Under the pieces are notes generated by a model. It was not told the origin of the DNA and did not search any database. It worked only from the letters and a program-made list of their open reading frames with translations. A stretch of DNA of 64,000 bases. It comes from an uncultured bacterium (GTDB taxonomy: Bacteria; Cyanobacteriota; Vampirovibrionia; Gastranaerophilales; Gastranaerophilaceae). The stretch is from assembly GCA_902783835.1 (NCBI GenBank), contig CACZSN010000013.1, forward strand, positions 1 to 64,000. Reading direction: 5' to 3'. The translations under genes and the position numbers were made by a program. Positions 27,272 to 36,725 of this stretch are shown piece by piece (within the stretch, counting starts at the first letter, position 1; every line of letters begins with the position of its first letter).

Positions 27272-27289
27272 CTTTGTTAGAAAGTTTTG

Positions 27290-28102
27290 TTACGGAGTTA
27301 CTGTCATAAGGTCGTAAACAGCGTCCCAGCCGCTCTTTCCGCCGCGAACCTTGAATTTTTGGATACGATTAACAGTTGATTTTCTTAATTTTGCAATAGT
27401 TTTAGTATTTCTTGTTTCCAATTTTTTGTTTTCTTTTCTGAGTTGAAGAACTGAATTTGCGTAAGTTAAGAAGTTTTTGTATTCGTTGCAGTTGTAGCCT
27501 GCTTTAACTTTTGCGGGATATGAATAAGTTGTGTAATCATAAACGTTCATGGCTCTTTCGCTGTTTGCGGGTCTGCCGATGATTGCGTCCCAAGTTGTAC
27601 CTGTTTGTTTTGTCAAAACGACAATCAAGGCAAGCGGGTTGTAGCCGGCATTTGCCATAAGGTTAGTTGCGATAGCATCAGCTTCTTTTTCTTCTTTTGT
27701 TGAACGGTAATTGATAGCTGCCCTTGAGAGCAAACCTGTTGAATCAGAATCTGTTGCAGTTGTTGTGTCTGTTGATTGCAAAGAGTACAAAACTTTTGCT
27801 TTTGATGCGTGACCTGCGATAAGATGACCGAGTTCGTTTCCTACCACTGCTGCAACTTCATTGTCGTTTCCTGCAAATGAAAGTTTTGCTTTTGAAACAT
27901 TTACGGTTTTATTTGTTCCAAAATCAGAGTTATCGACATCATCTGAAACGACTTTGAATTGAACGTTAGTAATGGCGATGCCATTTTTTGTCAATAAAAG
28001 TTTGCCGATTTCGGGAACTCTTGATTCTGCGTTATATGTTGCTGCAAATGAAGGAATTGCGGTAAAAAGTGCAACAAGCATTGTTAAAATAATCTTTTTC
28101 AT
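27290..28102 (-). CDS. Secreted M48-like (Oma1/BepA-type) protein with altered zinc motif
   Basis: A 270-residue protein from ATG 28102, which has AAAGGAG upstream; the ATG at 28123 lies before that site. Residues 1-20 form a signal peptide (MKKIILTMLVALFTAIPSFA). The M48 core is recognisable: NEVAAVVGNELGHLIAGHA at 81-99 and KEEKEADAIATNLMANAGYNP, with the expected third zinc ligand Glu138. However, the usual HExxH reads Asn89-Glu-Leu-Gly-His93, so one zinc-binding His is missing. His98 lies five residues on and could substitute. The end is basic with possible coiled coil (LQLRKENKKLETRNTK). It may be a non-catalytic scaffold or an enzyme with changed metal binding; a quality-control role in the envelope is inferred from the family. 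Confidence 0.78.
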   Translation of the reverse strand: MKKIILTMLVALFTAIPSFAATYNAESRVPEIGKLLLTKNGIAITNVQFKVVSDDVDNSDFGTNKTVNVSKAKLSFAGNDNEVAAVVGNELGHLIAGHASKAKVLYSLQSTDTTTATDSDSTGLLSRAAINYRSTKEEKEADAIATNLMANAGYNPLALIVVLTKQTGTTWDAIIGRPANSERAMNVYDYTTYSYPAKVKAGYNCNEYKNFLTYANSVLQLRKENKKLETRNTKTIAKLRKSTVNRIQKFKVRGGKSGWDAVYDLMTVTP

Positions 28103-28160
28103 TTTTTCTCCTTTTCCTTTCAATAACGAAAATATTGTACCATGGAAAAGTTTAAAAAAG

Positions 28161-29840
28161 TCATTTTCTGTTAAATTTACAGTATTTAAAATGATTTAGT
28201 TTTTCTCCCAAAACAGAAACGTCAATATCTTTGCAATCTGTGATTTTTCTGCTTCTGTCTTTGTTATAAAAATCCAAAACATCGTTGACCATTTCGGAAT
28301 AATCTTCTTTTGCCAAAATAAGATATATGTTTGAATTGTTAGAAATTAAGTCCTGACAATATTTTTCGCCATATTTTGAGAAAAAAGTGTAACTATCGAC
28401 GGTTTTATCTTGTTGTTTTATTTTTTCGTAATATTTATCAAAGATTTCTTTAGGATAGAAAAGGGAAACGTATTTAACATTGGGGTTTTGCTGAATTACC
28501 GTTGCGGAAACTCCTGAGTTTGCGAAAATTACAACTGAGTTGTCTTGGAAATTCATATTGTTAGTCTGAAATGTTGTAAAACTTTCTGTTTTTATTTTTT
28601 CAAATAAGTTTTTATCAAACTTGTTTATTATGCCGTAATTAGTGTTGATATGTATCGATAACAGTAGAATTAGTCCGAATAAATAAATAAAAATTCTTGA
28701 ATGTTTCATTTTCCCAAATAAAAAACACAACAAAGTTGCAAAAAGAATTCCGCCTAAAGCGGTGCTTGATATTACATATCGTTCATTTGCAAAAATTATA
28801 AGGTTAAAAATGCAGGGCAAACTCATAAGTAATATTATGAGGTATAAATTGCCATAAGATATGGTATTTGCAAATGTTTCCGATGTGTTTTTATGTCGAA
28901 ATAATGCAGTGGGTAATAAAATCAAAACAGAAATGTAATTTATGATATTTCGGCAATCTTTTGAATAATTATCGGAAGAAATTGCGTGAATGAAAGGATA
29001 AAAAACAAAGTCGTAAAAATTTTGTGGAAGTTCGTTATATGCCCAATCTTTGTCTGCGAGCCTGATTCTGTCTGCATATTCCGATTTGAAAATATCGTTA
29101 AAATACGGGAAAAACGGATTGTTGTATTTCGCAAAAACTTTGTATAACCAATAACCGTCAAGTATTGAAAAACTTATAATTGCTCCGCATATGTAGTATG
29201 ATAATATTTTCCAAGGATTTTCAATTTTCTTTAATAAAAGCAAAATTATAATCGGTAAAGATATTAACGAGGAGAATGCCGTAAGCTTTAATCCTGTTGC
29301 AATTCCAAGAAATATACCGCAAATAAAAAACATTAAATTTCGAGTTTTTGAGTTTTTTTCAAATATATTTTTTATGAAAATATAAAAACCGATAATTGTT
29401 ATTGCCGCAATTTTTATGTCATTTTGATCAAAGTAAGTCTGTAATAATAATGTCGGCAAAAATACAATATATAAAACAGATAGAGTAATTGTTGCGGTTT
29501 TTTCTTTTGTCTCTTTGAAAATAAAAGTTATAATTTTTATTAAACAATACAAAAAAACGGTGCTGTCTAATAATGAGATTAAAACAAACATAATCGGGTG
29601 ATTTTGCAACTTAAACATCAATAAATAGGACGGAATGTCAACAATCGGATTTATGCAGGTCCTCATATTTGTCGGAATAAAATCCGTATTAAATCTGTCC
29701 GTTAAAAACGAAAAACAGTTGAAAGCTCGGTAATTAAACCAATCCCAGTCTGGCATCGACGGAAATAAAAAATATATTGACGCAACAAAAAGATAAATTG
29801 CCAATATTAAAAATAGTTCTTGCTTCCATTTAGATTTCAT
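28161..29840 (-). CDS. Polytopic membrane protein, GT-C glycosyltransferase-like
   Basis: A 559-residue protein with about 10-12 hydrophobic segments in the first 400 residues and a soluble C-terminal domain of about 150 residues. After TM1 comes PDWDWFNYRAFNCFSF (residues about 30-45), an acidic/aromatic first loop that resembles the catalytic loop of GT-C/GT39 and ArnT-type lipid-linked sugar transferases. A further acidic loop lies near 240-265 (PFFPYFNDIF, ADRIRLADKDW). The family assignment is not certain; O-antigen polymerase-like or other GT-C proteins remain possible. The gene is isolated between the M48-like gene (same strand, 58 bases) and the divergent MFS gene. Confidence 0.65.
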   Translation of the reverse strand: MKSKWKQELFLILAIYLFVASIYFLFPSMPDWDWFNYRAFNCFSFLTDRFNTDFIPTNMRTCINPIVDIPSYLLMFKLQNHPIMFVLISLLDSTVFLYCLIKIITFIFKETKEKTATITLSVLYIVFLPTLLLQTYFDQNDIKIAAITIIGFYIFIKNIFEKNSKTRNLMFFICGIFLGIATGLKLTAFSSLISLPIIILLLLKKIENPWKILSYYICGAIISFSILDGYWLYKVFAKYNNPFFPYFNDIFKSEYADRIRLADKDWAYNELPQNFYDFVFYPFIHAISSDNYSKDCRNIINYISVLILLPTALFRHKNTSETFANTISYGNLYLIILLMSLPCIFNLIIFANERYVISSTALGGILFATLLCFLFGKMKHSRIFIYLFGLILLLSIHINTNYGIINKFDKNLFEKIKTESFTTFQTNNMNFQDNSVVIFANSGVSATVIQQNPNVKYVSLFYPKEIFDKYYEKIKQQDKTVDSYTFFSKYGEKYCQDLISNNSNIYLILAKEDYSEMVNDVLDFYNKDRSRKITDCKDIDVSVLGEKLNHFKYCKFNRK

Positions 29841-29887
29841 ATGTTGATTTTAACATAACTTTTACTTAAAATCGCCTGTTCAATATT

Positions 29888-29917
29888 TTGTAACTAAAAA
29901 TTTTTTGGTAATATAAT
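29888..29917 (+). promoter_or_regulatory. Predicted promoter of the MFS gene
   Basis: TTGTAA at 29888-29893 and TATAAT at 29912-29917 with an 18-base spacer; the start would lie at about 29924, just at the GAGGAG ribosome site of the ATG at 29935, giving a very short leader. Confidence 0.5.
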
Positions 29918-29934
29918 AAAAAAGAGGAGTGCTT

Positions 29935-31056
29935 ATGGATAAAATTAAAGCTATGTTCAGGGCGTTCAAGTATAGAAACTTCAGGCTGTTTTTTCCGGGT
30001 TTAGCGGTTTGCCAAATAGGTATTTGGATTCAAAATATCGCGATAAGTTGGCTCGTCTATGACCTTACAAAGTCTCCTTTTATGATGGGAACGGTAATGT
30101 TTTTCAATGCTATTCCTTTGTTTATTGTAACCCCTTTTGCCGGTGTTTTGGTCGATAAGTTTAATCGTCATAAGCTGCTTTTTGCGGTACAATTGCTTTT
30201 TGCTTTACAAGCTTTACTAATAACTTTATTTACGGTTTTCGATTGCGTGAATATTCCCGTGATTATTGTTCTCGGAGTATTCTTGAACTGTATTGCGGCA
30301 ATTGATGCCCCTTTGAGACAATCAACATTTGTGCTTCTTGTGGACGATAAAAAAGATTTGCCGAACGCAATTTCTTTGAACGCTTCTTGTTTTAATGTCG
30401 CAAGATTTGTCGGTCCTGCAATCGGCGGACTTTTGATAGCTTATACAAATATCGGAATTTGTTTCTTGATTAACTTTTTGTGTATTTTACCGAATATTTT
30501 TCTCGTTAAAATGATGAAAATTGAGGATGTAAAATCTGACTCGGTAGAAAATACATCAATATTGAAAGGATTAAAAGAAGAAATTTCTTATACTTTGCAA
30601 CATCCTGAAATTTCTCTGTCTCAACTGTATTTGGCAATTTTTTGTTTTATGTTGCTCGCATATCCTATGTTAATGCCTGTTTATACTTCTGAAGTTTTGC
30701 ACGCAAATGCGGACGTTTTGGGATTTATTTTGGGGGCAACCGGTGTTGGTTCTTTGCTTGCCTCACTGCTTCTTGCTATGAAAATGACAACCCGTAAAAT
30801 GAGAACAATAATGTTTTGCGGATGTTTGCTGATTTGCAGTGCATATATCGTTTTAGGCTTTACAAATAACAAGATTACGGCAGTTATTTTAATGTTCTTT
30901 GCTGGAGTTGGTATGACAAGCTTTTTAACTCCTCAAAATATGCTTTTGCAAAATATTGTTGCCGATGATAAACGCGGCCGCGTAATGAGCCTCAATGCCT
31001 TGTGTTATGGCGGTACAATATCTTTAAGCAGTTTCGTTGCAGGTTCGATTGCTTAA
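29935..31056 (+). CDS. MFS transporter (EntS/MFS_3-like), truncated by in-frame TAA
   Basis: A 373-residue product up to a TAA at 31054-31056. It has 11 hydrophobic segments and MFS signatures: FRLFFPGLAVCQIGIWIQN in TM1, GVLVDKFNRHKLLF as motif A (loop 2-3), ALRQSTFVLLV-like DAPLRQSTFVLLV near 135, and SFLTPQNMLLQNIV in the second half. This layout is that of the enterobactin exporter EntS/MFS_3 group of drug or siderophore exporters. ATG 29935 follows GAGGAG; the GTG at 29929 overlaps that site. The reading frame continues in phase after the TAA for 35 codons, so the last membrane segment is lost. A CAA-to-TAA change would explain the stop. Function as exporter is uncertain in the truncated form. 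Confidence 0.8.
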   Translation: MDKIKAMFRAFKYRNFRLFFPGLAVCQIGIWIQNIAISWLVYDLTKSPFMMGTVMFFNAIPLFIVTPFAGVLVDKFNRHKLLFAVQLLFALQALLITLFTVFDCVNIPVIIVLGVFLNCIAAIDAPLRQSTFVLLVDDKKDLPNAISLNASCFNVARFVGPAIGGLLIAYTNIGICFLINFLCILPNIFLVKMMKIEDVKSDSVENTSILKGLKEEISYTLQHPEISLSQLYLAIFCFMLLAYPMLMPVYTSEVLHANADVLGFILGATGVGSLLASLLLAMKMTTRKMRTIMFCGCLLICSAYIVLGFTNNKITAVILMFFAGVGMTSFLTPQNMLLQNIVADDKRGRVMSLNALCYGGTISLSSFVAGSIA

Positions 31057-31164
31057 ACACTCGGTATTTCTCATACGTTCATTCTTTTAGGCGGAGTAAT
31101 GCTTATCTTGGGTTGCTATTTTAGTTACAGACTGTCAAAGTTCGATTATGCCCATAAAATATAG
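31054..31164 (+). pseudogene. C-terminal remnant of the MFS transporter
   Basis: In phase with the upstream gene and beginning with its TAA, the bases encode TLGISHTFILLGGVMLILGC followed by YFSYRLSKFDY and a TAG at 31162-31164, exactly the expected last transmembrane helix and tail of an MFS_3 protein. Confidence 0.7.
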
Positions 31165-31310
31165 ATTTCAGACGGTGCAGCCTTTGGTTTACAGATGGTG
31201 ACGTTAATGGTTGACGGATGTGCGAAATAAATTGTTGTCGGGCATTTTTACTTTATTTAAGCATGTTTTTGTTTTTTTTGTTATGATGTAACGTAATATA
31301 TTAAATAAAC

Positions 31311-32939
31311 TTGAAAAATAAATTGAAAGAGTATATTATTTTCCTTGGTATGACTAAAATATGGAATAAAATTATCTCTTATTTTAATAAAACGAACATA
31401 AGTATTTTTTTAGCTTCAGTACTTATTATTTTGGTATTCCATTTTTTGTATCAAGATACATCGCTTACTAATGAAGATTATTTTCTTCCTTTTTTGGATA
31501 ATAAAAATGAGGGATCCGCTTTCAAGGAAATTTTCTTTAGCAGTGATCATATGTGGTACTTGTTGTCGATGTTTAATGCGTTGACATTACGGTTTATGCC
31601 TGTATATTTTGATATTCATCCGCAAGTTTTTATGTCCCAATATGTTGTATATTTTTTAATTGGGATATTTTTGATATTTATTTTTGCTGTTTGTAATGCT
31701 TATTCTAAATATAACAGCGAAAAAACTCCGTTTTATGCGGTTTTAATGCTTATAACGACGTATTTGACCGTATATTTTTTGTATAAAGCAAAATTATTGT
31801 GGATTTTTTATAATGCAACCTGGGCATATTCATATGTTTTAATTCCTTCAATTGCTTTTGTGTTGTGGAGCAGATTGGAATATTTTTATGTTCAAAAAGT
31901 TCCTTTTACAAAAAAAGATTGGGTGATAATTCTCAGTTTGATATTTTTGGTCGGTATTTCGCATGAAATGTATAAGACGGTATTGTGCCTTTCGTTGCCG
32001 ATAGGCTTTTTATTGGATAAATTGATTTTTAATAAAAAGTATGAAGTTAACGAAATAAAAAAATATCTTAAAATGTACATTTTGGTCTTTATTTTTTGTT
32101 CTTTTAACTGTTTTTCTTCGGAAATGTTATACAAGATAAATTATTTTTACAGACCGTATGCTGAAACTCAGTTCTTTGTTGAGTTTTCTAAGTATTTTTG
32201 TGAAGTAATCAGATTTTTTACGATAAAAAATGTTCCGATGCTGATATCTTTATTGGTGTTGATAGAATGTATCGTTAATTTTGTCAAAGATAAAGAAAAA
32301 AACAAACGTTATTTCTTGTTCAATGCTGTTTTTTGTTTTTCATTATTTATATTTTTGATGGGATTATTTTTGGCACAAAAATCGTATTTGCAAGACGGAA
32401 TCAGTTTTATTTTGTACCATCCCGGAATTTGTTTTAACTTGAGAATAATTTATCTTATGTTAATTTTCTCAGCTTGCGGTTATTTGTATACATTTGCAAA
32501 AGATGAATATAAAGTATATGTCAAGAGTTTGTTTACAGTCGGCATAATTATGGTTATTTCAATATGTTTGGTGCATAAACAAGCTTTTTGGGATACGTTA
32601 ATTCATGAACAAAGTTATAAAGTTGAAATCAAGAAAAGTACTTATGTTCTTGAAAAATGCTTCTTGACGACTAAATTCGACAGAGAAGAAAATAAATTTT
32701 ACAATTATTACACAAGTTCTTTGTATACGGATAATGCACTAAAATATTATTTGAATTTGTACGGAGCGGCAAAAACCGGAGATTATGTAACAATTGACGT
32801 TTGTTCAACGAAGGATTCTCTTTATTTTTGCAGAAAAAAATTGATAGAAACCGTTGGTTGTCACTTTAATGCCGGAGAGCTTGAAGACGTTGATTTTAAT
32901 GATTTATACAAGTATAGCATCATTAAAGACAGACGGTGA
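31311..32939 (+). CDS. Polytopic membrane protein of unknown function
   Basis: A 542-residue protein with about 11-12 hydrophobic segments and a soluble tail of about 110 residues (from about 430). The first loop (YQDTSLTNEDYFLPFLDN) is acidic and follows TM1, as in GT-C type enzymes, and the SHEMYKT segment near 220 lies at the start of a membrane segment, but no family is certain. The start is doubtful: TTG 31311 gives the longest product, ATG 31350 is the first ATG, and neither has a good ribosome site. The mix of many Phe, Tyr and Ile residues resembles the neighbour at 28161, but sequence similarity is not evident. The 146-base gap before it (31165-31310) shows no gene or clear motif. 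Confidence 0.65.
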   Translation: MKNKLKEYIIFLGMTKIWNKIISYFNKTNISIFLASVLIILVFHFLYQDTSLTNEDYFLPFLDNKNEGSAFKEIFFSSDHMWYLLSMFNALTLRFMPVYFDIHPQVFMSQYVVYFLIGIFLIFIFAVCNAYSKYNSEKTPFYAVLMLITTYLTVYFLYKAKLLWIFYNATWAYSYVLIPSIAFVLWSRLEYFYVQKVPFTKKDWVIILSLIFLVGISHEMYKTVLCLSLPIGFLLDKLIFNKKYEVNEIKKYLKMYILVFIFCSFNCFSSEMLYKINYFYRPYAETQFFVEFSKYFCEVIRFFTIKNVPMLISLLVLIECIVNFVKDKEKNKRYFLFNAVFCFSLFIFLMGLFLAQKSYLQDGISFILYHPGICFNLRIIYLMLIFSACGYLYTFAKDEYKVYVKSLFTVGIIMVISICLVHKQAFWDTLIHEQSYKVEIKKSTYVLEKCFLTTKFDREENKFYNYYTSSLYTDNALKYYLNLYGAAKTGDYVTIDVCSTKDSLYFCRKKLIETVGCHFNAGELEDVDFNDLYKYSIIKDRR

Positions 32940-33098
32940 CTGGATTGGTTGACAGATTGAATTTATTTTGCTGAAAATTAAAAGCAAATTTTTGTTTCAA
33001 AAAACTGTCAAAAATGGTTGTTTTTTTGATATGTTCACGGTATCTTTATTGTCATAAGACTACATTTATTAGGAAGTATTAAAGGAGGATCTAATAAT

Positions 33099-36000
33099 AT
33101 GGCAGGAAAGACAATAACAGTTGACGGTAACTACGCTGCAGCACATATTGCATATGCACTCAGCGAAGTATCGGCAATTTACCCGATTACACCTTCATCA
33201 ACAATGGGTGAATGGGTTGATGAATGGGCTTCTCAACACAAGAAAAACATTTGGGGCAGAGAAGTTAAAGTTGCTGAAATGCAATCAGAAGCCGGTGCGG
33301 CAGGTGCAGTACACGGTTCATTGGCTGCAGGTTCGTTGACTTCAACTTATACGGCTTCACAAGGTTTGTTGTTGATGATTCCGGTTATGCACAAGGTAGC
33401 AGGGGAAATGATTCCTCACGTAATTCACGTTTCAGCTCGTGCATTGGCTGCTCAATCATTGGCAATTTTCGGTGACCACACAGACGTTATGGGTTGCAGA
33501 AACACAGGTTATGCGATGCTCGCTGCAAACTCAGTTCAAGAAGAAATGGATATGGCTTTGGTTGCTCACTTGTCAACATACAAAGCAAAAGTTCCGTTCT
33601 TGCAATTCTTTGATGGCTTCAGAACTTCTCACGAAATTCACAAAATCGAAGAAATTTCATACGAAGACATCGCAAAATTGGTTGAACCCAAATACATCGA
33701 AGAATTCAGAGCAAGAGCTTTGAGACCTGAAGCTCCGGTATGTAAAGTCGGTGCTCAAAACACAGATGTATATTTCCAAGGTCGTGAAACAGTTAACAAA
33801 TACTACGAAGCTGTTCCTGACATTGTTCAAGAATATATGGATAAAGTTGCAAAAGTAACAGGCAGACAATATCACCCGTTCGATTACGTTGGTGCTCCTG
33901 ATGCAACGGATGTAATCGTAGCAATCGGTTCAGGTTGCGAAACAATCGAAGAAACAATCGATTACTTGAACGCAACAAGAGGAACTAAGTACGGTTTGGT
34001 TAAAGTCAGATTGTACAGACCGTTCGACGTAAAACGTTTCAACGAAGCACTTCCTGCATCAGTTAAACGTATTGCGGTTCTTGACAGAACAAAAGAACCC
34101 GGTTCAATCGGTGAACCTTTATACTTAGATGTAGTTGCAGCACTTGCCGGCAAAGACATCAGAATCATCGGCGGCCGTTACGGTTTGTCTTCAAAAGAAT
34201 TCACGCCGTCAATGGTTTACGCTATTTACAAACACAGCGAAAACAATGGCTTCCACGGATTTACAGTTGGTATCGAAGATGATGTTACAAACAAATCATT
34301 GAAAATTGAAGAACACATCGTTACAGAACCTGAAGGTACTACAAACTGTATGTTCTGGGGCTTGGGTTCAGACGGTACTGTTGGTGCTAACAAAAACTCA
34401 ATTAAAATCATCGGTCAATATACAAACAAAGATGCTCAAGCATACTTTGCTTATGACTCAAAGAAATCTTTCGGTGTAACTGTTTCTCACTTGAGATTTG
34501 GTGACAAACAAATCAAATCAACATATTTGATTACTGCACCTGACTTTGTATCATGCTCAGCACACGCTTATATCGGCAGATATGACTTGTTGAAAGGTAT
34601 CAAAGAAAACGGTACATTCTTGTTGAACTCACCTTATTCAAAAGAAGAAGCATTTGCTCACTTAACAAGAGATATGCAAGAAACAATCATCAACAAGAAG
34701 ATTAAATTCTACAACATTGATGCGGAAAAATTGATTAAGTCACAACCCGGCTTGCGTGGTAAAGGTGCAAACACAGTTATGATGGTTGCATACTTCAAAG
34801 TTTCAGGAATCATTCCGTTCGAACAAGCACTCGAAGGTATGAAAGAAATGACGAAGAAAACATTCAAGAAGAAGGGCGACGATGTTGTTAACATGAACAT
34901 CGCATTGATTGATGCAGCAGTTGATGCTTGCGAAGAAGTTGAAGTTCCTTCATCATTGGACGGTGTTGCACACGCAGAAGTTGTTAAATTGATTTCTGAC
35001 GATGCATCAGACTTCGCTAAGAAGATTATTGAACCTTCAATGAGACAAAAAGGTGATGATATCCCTGTTTCAGCGATGTCAGTTGACGGTGTAATTCCGA
35101 CAGGTACTGCTTGCCTTGAAAAACGTGGTATTGCTCCGAGAGTTCCTCATTGGAACGCTGAATTCTGTTTACAATGCGGTATTTGTGCATCAGCATGTCC
35201 GCACGCTGCAATCAGAACGAAGTTGGTTGAAGCAGAAAACTTGAAAGATGCTCCTGCATCATTCAACACAGTTGATGCTAAACCGAATGCAAACGGTGAA
35301 AAATTCAAAGTTCAAGTATACTGCAAAGATTGTACGGGTTGCGGTGTATGTTTAGATCAATGTCCCGCTATGAAAATCCCCGGCAAAGAAGCATTGGGTT
35401 GGTCATCACTTGAAGCTGAAGAAGCAGCAGGTGAATGCGAAAACGAAAAATTCTTCGACGAATTGCCTGATAACGTAATGGGTAAAAACACAACTAAGAC
35501 AATTAAGGGTGCAATGCTCAGAAAACCGTTGTTTGAATTCTCAGGTGCTTGTGCAGGTTGCGGTGAAACACCTTACGTTAAATTGGTATCACAATTATTT
35601 GGCGACAAAGCAATCGTTGCAAACGCAACAGGTTGTTCATCAATTTACTCAGGTACATTCCCGACAATTCCTTACACAAAAACTAAGGAAGGCAGAGGTA
35701 CTGCTTGGGCAAACTCATTGTTCGAAGACAACGCTGAATTCGGTTTCGGTATGAGATTAGCAGTTGATGCAAACAGAGCAACTTTGAAAACATACGTTGA
35801 AAAAGTTGTTGCTAATGCAGAAGCCCCTCAAGACTTGAAAGATGCTTTGAATGCAGCTATGGCTCACTTCGATAATTCTAAGACAGACGAAGCAATTAAG
35901 GCTCAAGAAGATGCAAAAGCGGTTATCGCAAAATATGCAGATTGCGGATGCCCTGATTTAGCTAAGGTTCGTGAACTTCAAGATTATTTCACGGATAAAT

Positions 36001-36632
36001 CCGTATGGATTATCGGTGGTGACGGTTGGGCAAACGATATCGGATACGGCGGTATTGACCACGTTCTTGCTCAAAACAAAAACGTAAATATCCTCGTACT
36101 TGATACAGAAGTTTACTCAAATACAGGCGGACAAGCTTCTAAGTCAACTCCGACAGCAGCAGTTGCTAAGTTCGCAACAGGTGGTAAACCGACATACAAG
36201 AAGAACATGGGCTTGATGAGCATGTCTTATGGTTACGTTTACGTTGCATCAGTTGCATTGGGTGCTGACAGAAACCAAACATTGAAAGCATTCCAAGAAG
36301 CAGAAGCATACAACGGACCTTCAATCATCTTCGCTTATGCACCTTGTATCGCACACGGTATCGATATGAGCAAAACTCAAACCGAACAAAAACGTGCGGT
36401 TGAAGCAGGATACTTCCCGCTTTACAGATACAACCCCGCAAACGAACAACCTTTCACTTGGGATGCAAAAGATCCGAAAGGAAGCTACCAAGACTTCATC
36501 AGAAGCGAAGGTCGTTACAAATCACTCGTTAAGACTAACCCTGAAGCTGCTGAAGCACTTTACAACCAATCTGAAGCAGATGCTGCTAAGAGAATGGCTG
36601 TTTACAAGTCAGTCGGCGAATTGTTGAAATAG
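33099..36632 (+). CDS. nifJ: Pyruvate:ferredoxin (flavodoxin) oxidoreductase
   Basis: A 1177-residue single-chain PFOR, full length, which oxidises pyruvate with CoA to acetyl-CoA and CO2 and reduces ferredoxin or flavodoxin; cytoplasmic. Domain I starts with the pyruvate-binding YPITPSSTMGEW near residue 28-39. Two 4Fe-4S ferredoxin motifs occur: FCLQCGICASACP at about 688-701 and CKDCTGCGVCLDQCP at about 741-756. A further cluster motif CAGCGETPYVKL lies near 817. The TPP site is GGDGWANDIGYGG near 973, followed by NTGGQASKSTP. A near-perfect ribosome site AAAGGAGGAT precedes ATG 33099. Codon use is markedly more C-ending than in neighbours, as in highly expressed genes. It stands alone and ends in a strong terminator. 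Confidence 0.98.
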   Translation: MAGKTITVDGNYAAAHIAYALSEVSAIYPITPSSTMGEWVDEWASQHKKNIWGREVKVAEMQSEAGAAGAVHGSLAAGSLTSTYTASQGLLLMIPVMHKVAGEMIPHVIHVSARALAAQSLAIFGDHTDVMGCRNTGYAMLAANSVQEEMDMALVAHLSTYKAKVPFLQFFDGFRTSHEIHKIEEISYEDIAKLVEPKYIEEFRARALRPEAPVCKVGAQNTDVYFQGRETVNKYYEAVPDIVQEYMDKVAKVTGRQYHPFDYVGAPDATDVIVAIGSGCETIEETIDYLNATRGTKYGLVKVRLYRPFDVKRFNEALPASVKRIAVLDRTKEPGSIGEPLYLDVVAALAGKDIRIIGGRYGLSSKEFTPSMVYAIYKHSENNGFHGFTVGIEDDVTNKSLKIEEHIVTEPEGTTNCMFWGLGSDGTVGANKNSIKIIGQYTNKDAQAYFAYDSKKSFGVTVSHLRFGDKQIKSTYLITAPDFVSCSAHAYIGRYDLLKGIKENGTFLLNSPYSKEEAFAHLTRDMQETIINKKIKFYNIDAEKLIKSQPGLRGKGANTVMMVAYFKVSGIIPFEQALEGMKEMTKKTFKKKGDDVVNMNIALIDAAVDACEEVEVPSSLDGVAHAEVVKLISDDASDFAKKIIEPSMRQKGDDIPVSAMSVDGVIPTGTACLEKRGIAPRVPHWNAEFCLQCGICASACPHAAIRTKLVEAENLKDAPASFNTVDAKPNANGEKFKVQVYCKDCTGCGVCLDQCPAMKIPGKEALGWSSLEAEEAAGECENEKFFDELPDNVMGKNTTKTIKGAMLRKPLFEFSGACAGCGETPYVKLVSQLFGDKAIVANATGCSSIYSGTFPTIPYTKTKEGRGTAWANSLFEDNAEFGFGMRLAVDANRATLKTYVEKVVANAEAPQDLKDALNAAMAHFDNSKTDEAIKAQEDAKAVIAKYADCGCPDLAKVRELQDYFTDKSVWIIGGDGWANDIGYGGIDHVLAQNKNVNILVLDTEVYSNTGGQASKSTPTAAVAKFATGGKPTYKKNMGLMSMSYGYVYVASVALGADRNQTLKAFQEAEAYNGPSIIFAYAPCIAHGIDMSKTQTEQKRAVEAGYFPLYRYNPANEQPFTWDAKDPKGSYQDFIRSEGRYKSLVKTNPEAAEALYNQSEADAAKRMAVYKSVGELLK

Positions 36633-36659
36633 TCAACGAATTGATTAAAATTTAAGCAG

Positions 36660-36690
36660 AAAGCGGATTTCGAAAGAGTCCGCTTTTTGT
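36660..36690 (+). terminator. Rho-independent terminator of PFOR
   Basis: Stem AAAGCGGA (36660-36667) / TCCGCTTT (36679-36686), loop TTTCGAAAGAG, followed by TT. Confidence 0.85.
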
Positions 36691-36719
36691 TTGACAAAAA
36701 TTTTTACGTTCTATAAAAT
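36691..36719 (+). promoter_or_regulatory. Consensus promoter with start point at the ATG of the next gene
   Basis: TTGACA at 36691-36696, 17-base spacer, TAAAAT at 36714-36719. The start would fall at about 36726, which is the ATG itself. It begins immediately after the PFOR terminator. Confidence 0.6.
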
Positions 36720-36725
36720 TGCTTT

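Noticed and set aside
29935-31164. Alternative genetic code with TAA as sense
   Set aside because: TAA ends most genes here (for example glyQ, PFOR neighbours, pilin), so a point mutation is the simpler explanation.
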